56,978 nt of DNA. Source: JAJPXC01 sp964517875 (GTDB lineage Bacteria; Bacteroidota; Bacteroidia; Bacteroidales; Muribaculaceae). Positions within the stretch are counted from its first letter, which is position 1; each line of letters opens with the position of its first letter. The notes below the pieces were generated by a model. The model saw nothing but the letters and a program-made list of their open reading frames with translations, was not told the origin of the DNA and searched no databases. Below, in pieces: positions 1 to 7,907 of this stretch. The position numbers and the translations under genes were made by a program. The stretch spans positions 1 to 56,978 of the forward strand of contig CAZFEU010000005.1 in NCBI GenBank assembly GCA_964517875.1, read 5' to 3'.

Positions 1-11
1 TGTATAATTAC

Positions 12-94
12 TATATTTGCACTGTGTTTTTCATGGTATTAGATTTAAGGTTAAAAAACAGTCGGCTGTCGCGATGACAGCCGACTGTTTTTTT
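12..94 (+). ncRNA. short terminator-ended RNA, copy 1, with its -7 promoter element
   Basis: A Bacteroidetes -7 element TATATTTG (12-19) is followed directly by a 31-nt segment (24-54) that recurs without change at 12098-12128. A perfect 13-bp hairpin with a five-base loop (about 58-88) and a run of T residues to 94 follow. The predicted product is a 65-70 nt RNA beginning near 24 with an intrinsic terminator as its 3' half. There is no room for a coding gene. The -33 box would lie outside the window. Because the hairpin has T-runs on both strands, it probably also terminates the minus-strand glsB transcript. Function unknown; similar paralogous small RNAs are known in Bacteroides, but I cannot confirm this one belongs to a named family. 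Confidence 0.6.
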
Positions 95-177
95 ATAGTT
101 CTGATAGATGTGTTTGGGGGGTTAAGTGAGATGCAACTACTGAGGCATTTACCAAGAGGATAGACGCAGTTAGCTTA

Positions 178-1113
178 TCAGGGACGATGGCTGGTGTACG
201 TGCCGATATGGCGCTGTTTTTTCTCCTCGAAGATTTCGTCGATGGCAAAGAATATACCGCTCTCTTCCACATCGCCAAACTCATCGTTGATTGCGGTGCC
301 AAACATTTTCATCGTGGGCGAAAGGCTCATGTAAGCGTTGACCAGCGGGGGTATGTTAAAACCGCACGCACGAATGGCTGTGTTAAGAATTTTGTAGTCT
401 TCCTTGAAGTTTTCTCCCACAAACAGGGATTGCATAGCGTCAAGGTTGATGTTGAGTCCCATGGGGGTGATAGGGCGTACAAGCTCCTGATGGTCGGGAA
501 AGTGCTTGTGGAGGAAGTAAAGTATCATGTTCCGGCACTCGGTGGAGTAGTTGGGATACATTGTGACCTTGCCGAAAAGATACTTGATTTCGGGATATAC
601 TACTGTGAGTGCCCCAAGTCCATCCCACAAATTGTCAAGGGCATATAGGGCTTTGGCGCCTGCCCGCGACGATTGGTACTCAAGGCGTACGAATGAACGA
701 CCCAATTCAATGGTGTAGGGGAGATAGTCCTTGAGAAACAGGTCGGAGAACCTGAACATGTGTGATGTGGCGATGCGAGGTACGCCATTCTCCTTTTTGA
801 TGTTGGGGCCTATGATGAAGCGGTAGCCTCCGAGTATAAGATGTGCTTGGGGATCCCATACTATCAGCTGTTCGCATGGAGGATCCATAAGGTCGTAACG
901 GTCGATATCACAGTCCTTGCCGGTGCCACCACCGGCTGCGCGGAATGCGATTTCGCGCAGACGCCCTATCTCTTTCATTGTGTAGGGGGCGTTGTGGGCG
1001 TTTACCACGTATATGTCATTTCCCCCCTTGTTGGTGGTGCGCAACAGGCGTTCCGGGGTGAGCTCGGCTAAGATCAGCTCTTCAGGCACAGGGTCAATAA
1101 CGCGTTGGTTCAT
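178..1113 (-). CDS. glsB: GlsB-like glycine N-acyltransferase (hemolysin/OlsB-type GNAT)
   Basis: This 311-residue protein resembles the OlsB/hemolysin group of GNAT-fold N-acyltransferases. The core runs from about residue 45 (GRLREIAFRAAGG) through the conserved strand CEQLIVWD..ILGGYRF (about 80-100) to ELGRSFVRLEYQ (about 138-150). In Bacteroides thetaiotaomicron, GlsB attaches a beta-hydroxy fatty acid to the amino group of glycine, the first step of glycine-lipid synthesis. The next upstream gene encodes the partner O-acyltransferase, and the start codon here overlaps that gene's stop by 4 bp, so the two are translationally coupled. The assignment rests on family features plus this pairing; substrate choice (glycine or another amino acid) is inferred. 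Confidence 0.85.
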   Translation of the reverse strand: MNQRVIDPVPEELILAELTPERLLRTTNKGGNDIYVVNAHNAPYTMKEIGRLREIAFRAAGGGTGKDCDIDRYDLMDPPCEQLIVWDPQAHLILGGYRFIIGPNIKKENGVPRIATSHMFRFSDLFLKDYLPYTIELGRSFVRLEYQSSRAGAKALYALDNLWDGLGALTVVYPEIKYLFGKVTMYPNYSTECRNMILYFLHKHFPDHQELVRPITPMGLNINLDAMQSLFVGENFKEDYKILNTAIRACGFNIPPLVNAYMSLSPTMKMFGTAINDEFGDVEESGIFFAIDEIFEEKKQRHIGTYTSHRP

Positions 1114-1967
1114 CTTTTCTTGGTGGATTTATAGAGTGCTTCAGCGGGTATTTCGCTTCGCAGTGAGTAGCAGCGCTGGCGCAGCATGTCGATGGTTGAT
1201 TGGGCTTCGCGGCCCCCTTTAAGCTCTTGCCAAGGTATAGGTGAGCCGAAGATGGCGTTGAGGTTTTCCCCTTCCTTGATAAAAACCTCGCGCGGTAGTC
1301 GAATCATCTCGATGTTGAATTTCAACCCCAAGCGCATGCGGTTGCGTGCGAAGTTGTAGAAGAATGCGGAGTTCTGTCCGTCAAAATAAGCTGGTACTAT
1401 ATCTCGTTGATGCTCGATGCACTTGTTGACAATCGACCGTTGCCAGGGCAAGTCGGCGATGACACCTTTCTTTCCCTTGCGCGATACGAGTCCGGCAGGG
1501 AAGATGATAAGGGGGCGATCGCCGGCAAGGGCCTCGTCGAGCTTGCGGATGGCGTCGCGTCCCTGGCTGCCAAATTTGTTGACCGGCAGAAAAACCGGGC
1601 GTAGGGGGCTAATTGCCATAAGCAGGTCGTTGACCACAAACCATGGTTCACAACCCATGCGGCGTGCCACAATGTCAATCATGGCCATGCCGTCGAGTCC
1701 ACCCAATGGATGGTTGCACACTATCACTATGCGCGGGTTTGTGGGGTCGAGGTTTTCAACGCCATACTCCCTGAGAGTGATGCGCAGATGGTCGATTACG
1801 CCATGACAGAAGTCGGAGCCCTCCTTGCCATCGTTGACGCACAGCATTTCATTGAGGCGGTCCTCACACACGATGCTCGACAATTTGCGGATGGCAAAGC
1901 GTGGTATGTATCGATAGTGGCGCGGTAGCTTCTTACGTAGCACCTCATCGACATCAATCCGTATCAT
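1110..1967 (-). CDS. glsA: GlsA-like lysolipid O-acyltransferase
   Basis: This 285-residue PlsC-family protein is the expected partner of GlsB: it would esterify a second fatty acid onto the hydroxyl of the N-acyl glycine. The acyltransferase block is at about residues 80-135, with VIVCNHPLGGLDG near 81-93 and IIFPAGLVSRKGKKG around 153-168. The usual His-x4-Asp dyad appears as His-x5-Asp in NHPLGGLD, which I read as a family variant. It lies between serA and glsB with 4-bp overlaps at both ends, so it belongs to a serC-serA-glsA-glsB operon. Membrane association is likely peripheral; no strong transmembrane segment is visible. Confidence 0.85.
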   Translation of the reverse strand: MIRIDVDEVLRKKLPRHYRYIPRFAIRKLSSIVCEDRLNEMLCVNDGKEGSDFCHGVIDHLRITLREYGVENLDPTNPRIVIVCNHPLGGLDGMAMIDIVARRMGCEPWFVVNDLLMAISPLRPVFLPVNKFGSQGRDAIRKLDEALAGDRPLIIFPAGLVSRKGKKGVIADLPWQRSIVNKCIEHQRDIVPAYFDGQNSAFFYNFARNRMRLGLKFNIEMIRLPREVFIKEGENLNAIFGSPIPWQELKGGREAQSTIDMLRQRCYSLRSEIPAEALYKSTKKR

Positions 1968-2890
1968 TTGGCGCGGTTAACCTGGAATCGATTTACGCCG
2001 TCGCGTAGGAAGGCTACGATCTGGTTGGCGGCGGCTATGCCGGCGTTAATGTTGGCCTCAGCGGTCTGCGCACCCATCTTTTTGGGCGTAAAGAATACTC
2101 GCCCGGCGAATCTATCAAGCAGCAGATCGGCGTTGTCGGGGCGGATGTCGGCCACATATTTAAGGTCAGGGCGATCGGCCAGAGCTTTGGCCAAGCCATC
2201 TTCGTCAATCACTTCCTTGCGGGCGGTGTTGATGAGCACTCCACCTTTGGGCATAAGTGTGATCAGGTCATATCCTACCGAACGGCGTGTCTCCTCGGTG
2301 GCGGGTATATGCAGCGATACAAATTTGTTGTCGCTGTAAAGGTCCTTTACAGAGTGGATGGGCTTCACTCCTGAGTCAATCATCACCTGGTCGGGGCAAT
2401 AGGGGTCGAGGGCGCTGACATTCATGCCAAACCCCTCGGCTATTCGTGCCACATTGCGTCCTACCTGTCCGAAGGCGTGGATTCCGAGTGTTTTATCCTT
2501 TAGCTCGGTGCCCGAAGTGCCGTCGTACATATTGCGAACGGCCATGACGGTGATGCCAAACACGAGTTCGGCTACAGCGTTGGAATTTTGGCCGGGTGTG
2601 TTCTGAACCACCACATTATGTGCGGTGGCTTCAGACAGGTCTATATTGTCGTATCCTGCTCCGGCGCGCACCACGATCTTAAGGTTCTTGGCGGCGTCGA
2701 GTACTTCTTTGTCGACCTTGTCGGAGCGCACTATCAGAGCGTCGGCATCGGCCACGGCGGCAAGCAGCTGTGACTTGTCGGTGTACTTTTCAAGGAGCTC
2801 GAGGGTATAGCCTGCCTGCTCTACCTCCCGGCGTATCCCTTCAACAGCAACTGCTGCGAAGGGTTTCTCGGTTGCTACTAATATTTTCAA
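1964..2890 (-). CDS. serA: D-3-phosphoglycerate dehydrogenase
   Basis: A 308-residue D-2-hydroxyacid dehydrogenase that oxidises 3-phosphoglycerate to 3-phosphohydroxypyruvate, the first step of serine synthesis. The substrate-binding part (1-100) includes IVVRAGAGYDNIDL; the NAD-binding part has LGIHAFGQVGRNVA, then LDPY, and the active-site Arg in INTARKEVID. The C-terminal catalytic site reads FTPKKMGAQT where most relatives have TPHxGAST, so the catalytic His is replaced by Lys, a variant I recall from Bacteroidales and Entamoeba enzymes. There is no ACT or other regulatory domain, so feedback inhibition by serine is not expected from structure. It is 52 bp downstream of serC and overlaps glsA. 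Confidence 0.93.
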   Translation of the reverse strand: MKILVATEKPFAAVAVEGIRREVEQAGYTLELLEKYTDKSQLLAAVADADALIVRSDKVDKEVLDAAKNLKIVVRAGAGYDNIDLSEATAHNVVVQNTPGQNSNAVAELVFGITVMAVRNMYDGTSGTELKDKTLGIHAFGQVGRNVARIAEGFGMNVSALDPYCPDQVMIDSGVKPIHSVKDLYSDNKFVSLHIPATEETRRSVGYDLITLMPKGGVLINTARKEVIDEDGLAKALADRPDLKYVADIRPDNADLLLDRFAGRVFFTPKKMGAQTAEANINAGIAAANQIVAFLRDGVNRFQVNRAK

Positions 2891-2942
2891 GGGTGATGAT
2901 TTTTCAGAGGTAAATTTAATGGATGAGTCTGCCGGAGCAGTA

Positions 2943-4013
2943 TCAATGTGTCTCTTCGAAGTCTTTCATGGCCTGGATGAGAACCTGGACACTCTCCATG
3001 GGCAGTGCATTGTAGAGCGATGCGCGGAAGCCACCCACTGATCGGTGCCCCTTGATGCCTACAATGCCGCGCTGCGAGGCAAATTCCACGAATTTGCTCT
3101 CAAGCTCCTTGTATTCGGGTCGCATCACGAAGCATACGTTCATTATAGAGCGGTCGGCGGGATTGGTAACAGTTCCCACGAACATCTTTGAGTTGTCGAT
3201 AGCGTCGTAAAGGGCATTGGCCTTGGCGAGGTCGCGGCGCTCAAGCTCTTTGATGCCACCGAGCTGCTTGTAGTAGTTGAGTGTCTGGAGTGCGGAGTAG
3301 ATGGGTAGCACGGGAGGGGTGTTGAACATCGAGCCCTTATTTACGTGGGTCTGATAGTTGAGCATCGTGGGTATTGGGCGGTCAACATGGCCAAGTGCGT
3401 CATCCTTTACTATGACGATGGTTACTCCGGCGGGGGCGAGGTTCTTCTGAGCTCCGGCGTATACAGCGATGTATTTGCTGAAATCGATGGGTCGCGAGAA
3501 GATGTCAGATGACATATCGGCCACCAGGGGCACGTTTACATCAGGGTCATAGCGCATCTCGGTGCCATAGATTGTGTTGTTGGTGGTGATATGGAAGTAG
3601 TCGGAGTCGTCGGGCACGGTGTAGCTTGTGGGGATGTATGTGTAGTTGGCTTCCTTTGAAGAGGCTACTACGTCTACGTCGCCAAAAAGTCGGGCCTCCT
3701 TGATGGCGTTGCTGGCCCATGTGCCGGTGTCGAGATATGATGCTTTCTTCTTCATCAGGTTGAAGGGTATCATGCAGAATTGCAATGATGCTCCTCCGCC
3801 GAGGAAAAGTACACTATATCCTTCAGGAATGTCAAGAAGCTCCTTGACAAGTGATGTGGCTTGGTCGATTACTGCCTGAAATTCCTTGCTGCGGTGTGAA
3901 ACTTCGAGGATTGACAAGCCGGTGTCAGCGAAATTAAGCACGGCATCGGCAGTGTTGCGGATGGTGTAGTCGCTCAGTATTGATGGACCGGCGTAGAAAT
4001 TATGCTTTTTCAT
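2943..4013 (-). CDS. serC: phosphoserine aminotransferase
   Basis: A 356-residue class V PLP-dependent aminotransferase that converts 3-phosphohydroxypyruvate and glutamate to phosphoserine; it can also act in pyridoxal phosphate synthesis in some bacteria. The start KKHNFYAGPSILSDY, the SVLFLGGGASLQF block, the PLP-lysine motif YAGAQKNLAPAG and the C-terminal GHRSVGGFRASLYNA are all characteristic and the length is normal for the family. It is the first gene of the serC-serA-glsA-glsB unit. Phosphoserine phosphatase is not in the window. Confidence 0.95.
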   Translation of the reverse strand: MKKHNFYAGPSILSDYTIRNTADAVLNFADTGLSILEVSHRSKEFQAVIDQATSLVKELLDIPEGYSVLFLGGGASLQFCMIPFNLMKKKASYLDTGTWASNAIKEARLFGDVDVVASSKEANYTYIPTSYTVPDDSDYFHITTNNTIYGTEMRYDPDVNVPLVADMSSDIFSRPIDFSKYIAVYAGAQKNLAPAGVTIVIVKDDALGHVDRPIPTMLNYQTHVNKGSMFNTPPVLPIYSALQTLNYYKQLGGIKELERRDLAKANALYDAIDNSKMFVGTVTNPADRSIMNVCFVMRPEYKELESKFVEFASQRGIVGIKGHRSVGGFRASLYNALPMESVQVLIQAMKDFEETH

Positions 4014-4045
4014 CTTTCAGATAAAGTTTGTTGTGTTTTATGGTG

Positions 4046-4053
4046 CAAAAATA
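4046..4053 (-). promoter_or_regulatory. -7 element of the serC operon promoter
   Basis: Read on the minus strand this is TATTTTTG, matching the Bacteroidetes consensus TAnnTTTG, 32 bp upstream of the serC ATG. A good TTTG -33 box at the normal spacing is not obvious. This separates the serC operon from the glycerate kinase gene upstream. Confidence 0.5.
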
Positions 4054-4103
4054 ACCAAAAAAAGCAAAAATCGGAAATTTTTGTGCTATTGCCTGATTAT
4101 ACT

Positions 4104-5252
4104 TTAACCGGGTTGGTGCAATGGTCTAAAAAAGTCATGCGAGATCATGGTGGAAGTGGCCGAAAGATGCGACATGGCAATGTCGCTGCGCATGTTGTCG
4201 GCCAATGATAATGAGGGGTCGCTGATAGTGTAGATGGCTGTAAATCCTGCTTCGAGCAGTTGTTGCTGGTGATCTGTTTGTCCGGCCACGGCAATAACTG
4301 GTATATGGGCTTTTAGTCCGTGTTGAAGCACCCCTAACGGGGCTTTGCCGCTGAGTGTCTGGAGGTCGATATGCCCCTCCCCGGTGATGATGAGCTGTGC
4401 TCCCTGGATAATTGTGTCAAAGTGGATTGTGTCGAGTACTACATCAATTCCGCGCTTGAGATTGGCGTGCAGTATCGCTACAAGTGCCGCTCCAAGTCCA
4501 CCGGCAGCTCCGGCTCCTGGTAATGAAGCAATATCCCTCCCGGTGATAGTGCGGAGAAGTTCACCGTAATTTTGCAACCCGACATCGAGGACCTCTATCA
4601 TTGTATCATCGGCTCCTTTCTGCCTGGCAAACACTCGGGCTGCACCGTTAGGGCCATGAAGCGGGTTGTCTACATCACAAGCCACATCGACAGAGCATAG
4701 GCTAAGTCGCTTGTCGAAGTTGTCGAGGTTGATTTTGGCCACTTGTGGCAGGGAGCTTCCTGAGCCAGGCAGCTCATTGCCGTAGATGTCGTAGATGCGG
4801 GCACCTAAGGCGCGGAGCATGCCCAACCCTCCATCGTTGGTGGCGCTGCCGCCGATACACATTATTATATGTCGGCATCCGCGGTTGAGTGCGTCAACAA
4901 TCATTTCACCTACGCCGAATGTCGAAGTGTTCATGGGGTTGCGAAAATGTGGAGGCACGAGCTCCAGTCCGGCAGCCTGAGCCATTTCGATGATGGCTGT
5001 ATCGGCTGCTATGCCGTAATGAGCCAAGACACTGTAGCCTAAAGGTCCTTGCACATTGACCTCAACCAGTTGACCATTCATTGCTCCGATAATCGCTTCG
5101 GTAGTGCCTTCACCGCCATCGGCAATCGGCACTTCTAACACATCGGCTGATGGTATGACCGAATGGATGCCATTGGCAATGGATGCTGCCACTTGTGCCG
5201 ACGTTAGCGATCCTTTCATTGAGTCGCTTGCCACTACTATCTTGGGATTCAT
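4104..5252 (-). CDS. glycerate kinase (GarK/GlxK family)
   Basis: The protein begins MNPKIVVASDSMKGSLTSAQ, the standard N-terminus of this kinase family, so I place the start at 5252 and not further upstream, where the frame runs into neuB. At 382 residues it is a normal full-length member. Landmarks are the N-terminal VASDSMKGSL, ADGGEGTTEA (about 45-55), CIGGSATNDGGLGML (about 130-145) and LPGAGAAGGLGAALVA (about 268-285). It phosphorylates D-glycerate to 2- or 3-phosphoglycerate. The start lies 8 bp after the neuB stop, so it is the last gene of the upstream operon, and its product is a step away from serine synthesis encoded next door. Confidence 0.92.
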   Translation of the reverse strand: MNPKIVVASDSMKGSLTSAQVAASIANGIHSVIPSADVLEVPIADGGEGTTEAIIGAMNGQLVEVNVQGPLGYSVLAHYGIAADTAIIEMAQAAGLELVPPHFRNPMNTSTFGVGEMIVDALNRGCRHIIMCIGGSATNDGGLGMLRALGARIYDIYGNELPGSGSSLPQVAKINLDNFDKRLSLCSVDVACDVDNPLHGPNGAARVFARQKGADDTMIEVLDVGLQNYGELLRTITGRDIASLPGAGAAGGLGAALVAILHANLKRGIDVVLDTIHFDTIIQGAQLIITGEGHIDLQTLSGKAPLGVLQHGLKAHIPVIAVAGQTDHQQQLLEAGFTAIYTISDPSLSLADNMRSDIAMSHLSATSTMISHDFFRPLHQPG

Positions 5253-5260
5253 TGCCGTGG

Positions 5261-6256
5261 TCAGATAAGCTGGTCGGGGGCATAATCGCGGCTGGCCGGA
5301 GTGCCAATAAGATTGTCCCACTCCATGGGTGAAATACCTGTGCCGGGGCGTTTGACGGTGAGGTTTTCGGCAGTTAAAAGTTCCCCTTTTTTTATAGGCC
5401 GCGCGGCTACTATGCTTTTGCGGGCTACATCGCGATTTGAGGCTTCGACATCTGTGACGATCTTTTCTGACTGTCCCATCACCTCCTCCACAACACCGAT
5501 TTTGTCCACCATTTCTGCAAGTTCGTCGCAGGTGAGTGACGCTTTATGGTCGGGGCCTGGCAGCGAACGATCAAGGGTGAAATGCTTCTCAATCACACGT
5601 GCGCCCATGGCCACAGCCGTCAGGGGCACGATAATACCTTGCGTATGATCGCTGTAACCCACGGCTCCGGGGTTTAATTGCTTGAGCGTGAGCATAGCAC
5701 GGAGGTTTACGGCATCGTATGGGGTGGGGTATTGCGTTGTACAGTGCAGCAGTGTGATGTGGGATGCAGGAATGCCGTTGGAGGTGAGTACATCCATGGC
5801 CTGCTTAACCTCAGTAAGGGTCGACATGCCGGTCGACATAATGACCTTCCCTTGCTTGTGGGCAATATGGCGCAGATAGGGGAGATTGGTAATCTCTCCC
5901 GACGGTATCTTCCAGTAGTCCATTTTGAGGGAGGCGAGGAAGTCAATCGACTCGAGGTCGAAAGGGGTGCTCAGGAATCCTATGCCATGATGCTGGCAAC
6001 ACTCTATCAGACGCGGATAGTCGCTTTCGATAAGCTGCAGCTTTTCGAGCATTGCAAGCTGTGTGGTGGCAGCAGTGTTGCGCCGCTGATAGTCGGCGGT
6101 CGATGCCGTGGCTGTAACAAGCTTGGCGGGGTTGAAAGTCTGGAATTTCACATAATCGGCTCCGGCCTCGGCTGCGGCCTCAATCATGCGCATGGCAAGA
6201 TTGATGTTACCATTATGGTTTACTCCGGCTTCTGCTATGATAATAGTGCGCTTCAT
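5261..6256 (-). CDS. neuB: N-acetylneuraminate/legionaminate synthase family (NeuB)
   Basis: A 331-residue enzyme that condenses a six-carbon N-acetyl sugar with phosphoenolpyruvate to form a nine-carbon nonulosonic acid. The N-terminal TIM barrel shows IIIAEAGVNHNGN, DYVKFQTF, and WKIPSGEITNLPYL, followed by the metal/substrate motifs TTQYPTP, GYSDHTQGI and EKHFTLDRSLPGPDHKASL. The last ~60 residues (VARKSIVAARPIKKGELLTAENLTVKRPGTGI) form the antifreeze-like SAF domain. Sequence alone does not tell sialic from legionaminic acid; the legB-like gene upstream favours legionaminate or a related sugar. It sits 4 bp after the NeuD-like gene. Confidence 0.93.
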   Translation of the reverse strand: MKRTIIIAEAGVNHNGNINLAMRMIEAAAEAGADYVKFQTFNPAKLVTATASTADYQRRNTAATTQLAMLEKLQLIESDYPRLIECCQHHGIGFLSTPFDLESIDFLASLKMDYWKIPSGEITNLPYLRHIAHKQGKVIMSTGMSTLTEVKQAMDVLTSNGIPASHITLLHCTTQYPTPYDAVNLRAMLTLKQLNPGAVGYSDHTQGIIVPLTAVAMGARVIEKHFTLDRSLPGPDHKASLTCDELAEMVDKIGVVEEVMGQSEKIVTDVEASNRDVARKSIVAARPIKKGELLTAENLTVKRPGTGISPMEWDNLIGTPASRDYAPDQLI

Positions 6257-6260
6257 GAGC

Positions 6261-6893
6261 TTAATTCTTTACGATTCGGGCGGGTGAACCTACATATGTT
6301 CCAGGCTCGGCGATGTCGGTGGTGACGGTTGATCCGGCACCTATTGTGATGTTGCGACCTACAGCTACACCGTTGACTATTGTGGCGTTGCTGCCGATAA
6401 ATGTGGCTGAGCCTATGTGGCAATCGCCGTTGACCATTGCTCCGGTGGATACATGGCAGTGGTCGCTTACCACGGCATCATGTTCTATTGCGCTCAGGGT
6501 GTTGATTATGACGTTTCGTCCGATTTGTGCGCCAGCGTTGACGCAGGCTCCCGACAGTATCACGGTCCCTTCACCGATTGTGGCTGAGGAGGCCACAGTG
6601 GCGCTGGGCGCTATTATCGTGGCCAAACGGCCGTTTAAAGATGTAATGTGTTTGAACAAGCTGATACGCCTATCGGGATTTTTAATAAATCCGAGGGTGA
6701 TGATAAAGTCAAATTGATCAACGAAGCGGTAGATGTCGTCGTCATTACCAATAATGGGCACCCCCGACACTGGCTCTCCATCGGGATAGCTGGGGTCAAT
6801 AATACCTTTGATGGCCAGCTTAAGCTGATGGCATACCTCGATGACGCTTTTGCAATGTCCGCCACCCCCTATTAGTATCAGTGGTCGGTTCAT
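6261..6893 (-). CDS. NeuD/PglD-type sugar O- or N-acetyltransferase
   Basis: A 210-residue acyltransferase starting MNRPLILIGGGGHCKSVIEV; this start overlaps the legB stop by 4 bp and gives the typical family N-terminus, so upstream extensions are not used. Residues 1-80 form the small Rossmann-like substrate domain, and from about 95 the hexapeptide repeats of a left-handed beta helix follow (ATIGEGTVILSGACVNAGAQIGRN and so on), ending GTYVGSPARIVKN. The likely catalytic His is in IEHDAVV. It would acetylate the nonulosonic acid or its amino-sugar precursor; which of these cannot be decided from sequence. Confidence 0.88.
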   Translation of the reverse strand: MNRPLILIGGGGHCKSVIEVCHQLKLAIKGIIDPSYPDGEPVSGVPIIGNDDDIYRFVDQFDFIITLGFIKNPDRRISLFKHITSLNGRLATIIAPSATVASSATIGEGTVILSGACVNAGAQIGRNVIINTLSAIEHDAVVSDHCHVSTGAMVNGDCHIGSATFIGSNATIVNGVAVGRNITIGAGSTVTTDIAEPGTYVGSPARIVKN

Positions 6894-7873
6894 TGGTTGT
6901 ATATGTTCGATTTGTATTTCGCGAGATTCTCGGGCTTTGTAAACCAGTCGATTGTTTCTTTCAGACCCTGCTCCAGTGAATATTGGGGTCGCCAGTCGGT
7001 AAGGGTGGTGATCAGGGTATTGTCGCCACATAAACGGAAAACTTCACTCTTTGACGGACGTATGCGCTGAGGGTCGGTGACGTAGTTGACATCGGCATCC
7101 ATTAGTTGCGCTATGGTGCGGAGAGTGTCGCCCATCGACACCTCAGTGCCGGTAGCGATATTGATGTCGCGCCCCTCTATGCCATCGGCTTTTGCCAAGG
7201 CTATGAATCCGCGGCATGTATCGTTCACGAAGTTGAAGTCGCGTGTGGGTGTGAGGTCGCCTACCTTGATTTCACGCGCTCCGTTGGCTATCTGGGTAAT
7301 GATGGTAGGTATTATGGCTCGTGCGCTCTGTCTGGGACCGTAGGTGTTGAACGGACGGGCTGTTACAACCGGCAAGTCAAAGGCGTTGTAAAAGCTCTGA
7401 GCTATGGCATCGGCGCCTATCTTGGTGGCGGAGTAGGGTGATTGGGGTTGGCGGGGGTGCTTCTCGTCGATTGGTACATATTGGGCTGTGCCGTAGACCT
7501 CGCTTGTGGAGGTGACGATAATGCGGCGCACCCCACAGTCGCGTGCTGCCTGGCACATATTGAGTGTGCCCTTGATGTTGGTGTCGACGTAGCTGTCGGG
7601 GGCGATATAGCTGTAAGGGATGGCTATAAGGGCGGCGAGGTGAAATACTGTGTCAATACCTTGAGTGATGTGACGGCAAAAGTTGGGGTCACGCACATCG
7701 CCACACACCACCTCAAGCTGGGGATGATGAATATCTTCGAGCCATCCCCAATTGTTAAATGAGTTGTAGTAGGCGAGGGCTCGCACCTTGGCTCCTACGG
7801 CCAATAGGGCTTCTACCAGATGTGAGCCGATAAATCCGTCGGCTCCTGTGACGAGTACATGTCGGTTGAGCAT
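6890..7873 (-). CDS. legB: NAD-dependent sugar-nucleotide 4,6-dehydratase, LegB-like
   Basis: A 327-residue extended short-chain dehydrogenase. The NAD site is VLVTGADGFIGSHLVE (about 6-22), the phrase YYNSFNNWGWL (about 38-50) is one I associate with LegB-type dehydratases, the acid/serine motif is TSTSEVYG (about 122-130) and the YxxxK pair is SPYSATKIGAD (about 148-158). LegB makes the 4-keto-6-deoxy intermediate from UDP-GlcNAc at the start of legionaminic acid synthesis, which agrees with the neuB and neuD-like genes that follow with tight spacing. A dehydratase for a different deoxy sugar is possible. The aminotransferase, hydrolase and CMP-transferase genes of the pathway are not in this window. 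Confidence 0.8.
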   Translation of the reverse strand: MLNRHVLVTGADGFIGSHLVEALLAVGAKVRALAYYNSFNNWGWLEDIHHPQLEVVCGDVRDPNFCRHITQGIDTVFHLAALIAIPYSYIAPDSYVDTNIKGTLNMCQAARDCGVRRIIVTSTSEVYGTAQYVPIDEKHPRQPQSPYSATKIGADAIAQSFYNAFDLPVVTARPFNTYGPRQSARAIIPTIITQIANGAREIKVGDLTPTRDFNFVNDTCRGFIALAKADGIEGRDINIATGTEVSMGDTLRTIAQLMDADVNYVTDPQRIRPSKSEVFRLCGDNTLITTLTDWRPQYSLEQGLKETIDWFTKPENLAKYKSNIYNQ

Positions 7874-7907
7874 ATGATATAGTGTGTGGATTTTACGATG
7901 ATGTCAG

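Noticed and set aside
5253..5321. Longer start for glycerate kinase (23 extra residues)
   Set aside because: The extra part lies inside neuB and does not resemble the family; MNPKIVVASDSMKGSLT is the typical beginning.
5678..6325. Long open frame (215 codons) on the plus strand opposite neuB
   Set aside because: It is the antisense shadow of a clear neuB; the composition of the translation is unlike a real protein and no promoter or start signal precedes it.
6894..7031. Longer start for the NeuD-like protein (46 extra residues)
   Set aside because: The extension overlaps legB and is unlike any acetyltransferase N-terminus; the ATG at 6893 gives a normal start with a 4-bp overlap.
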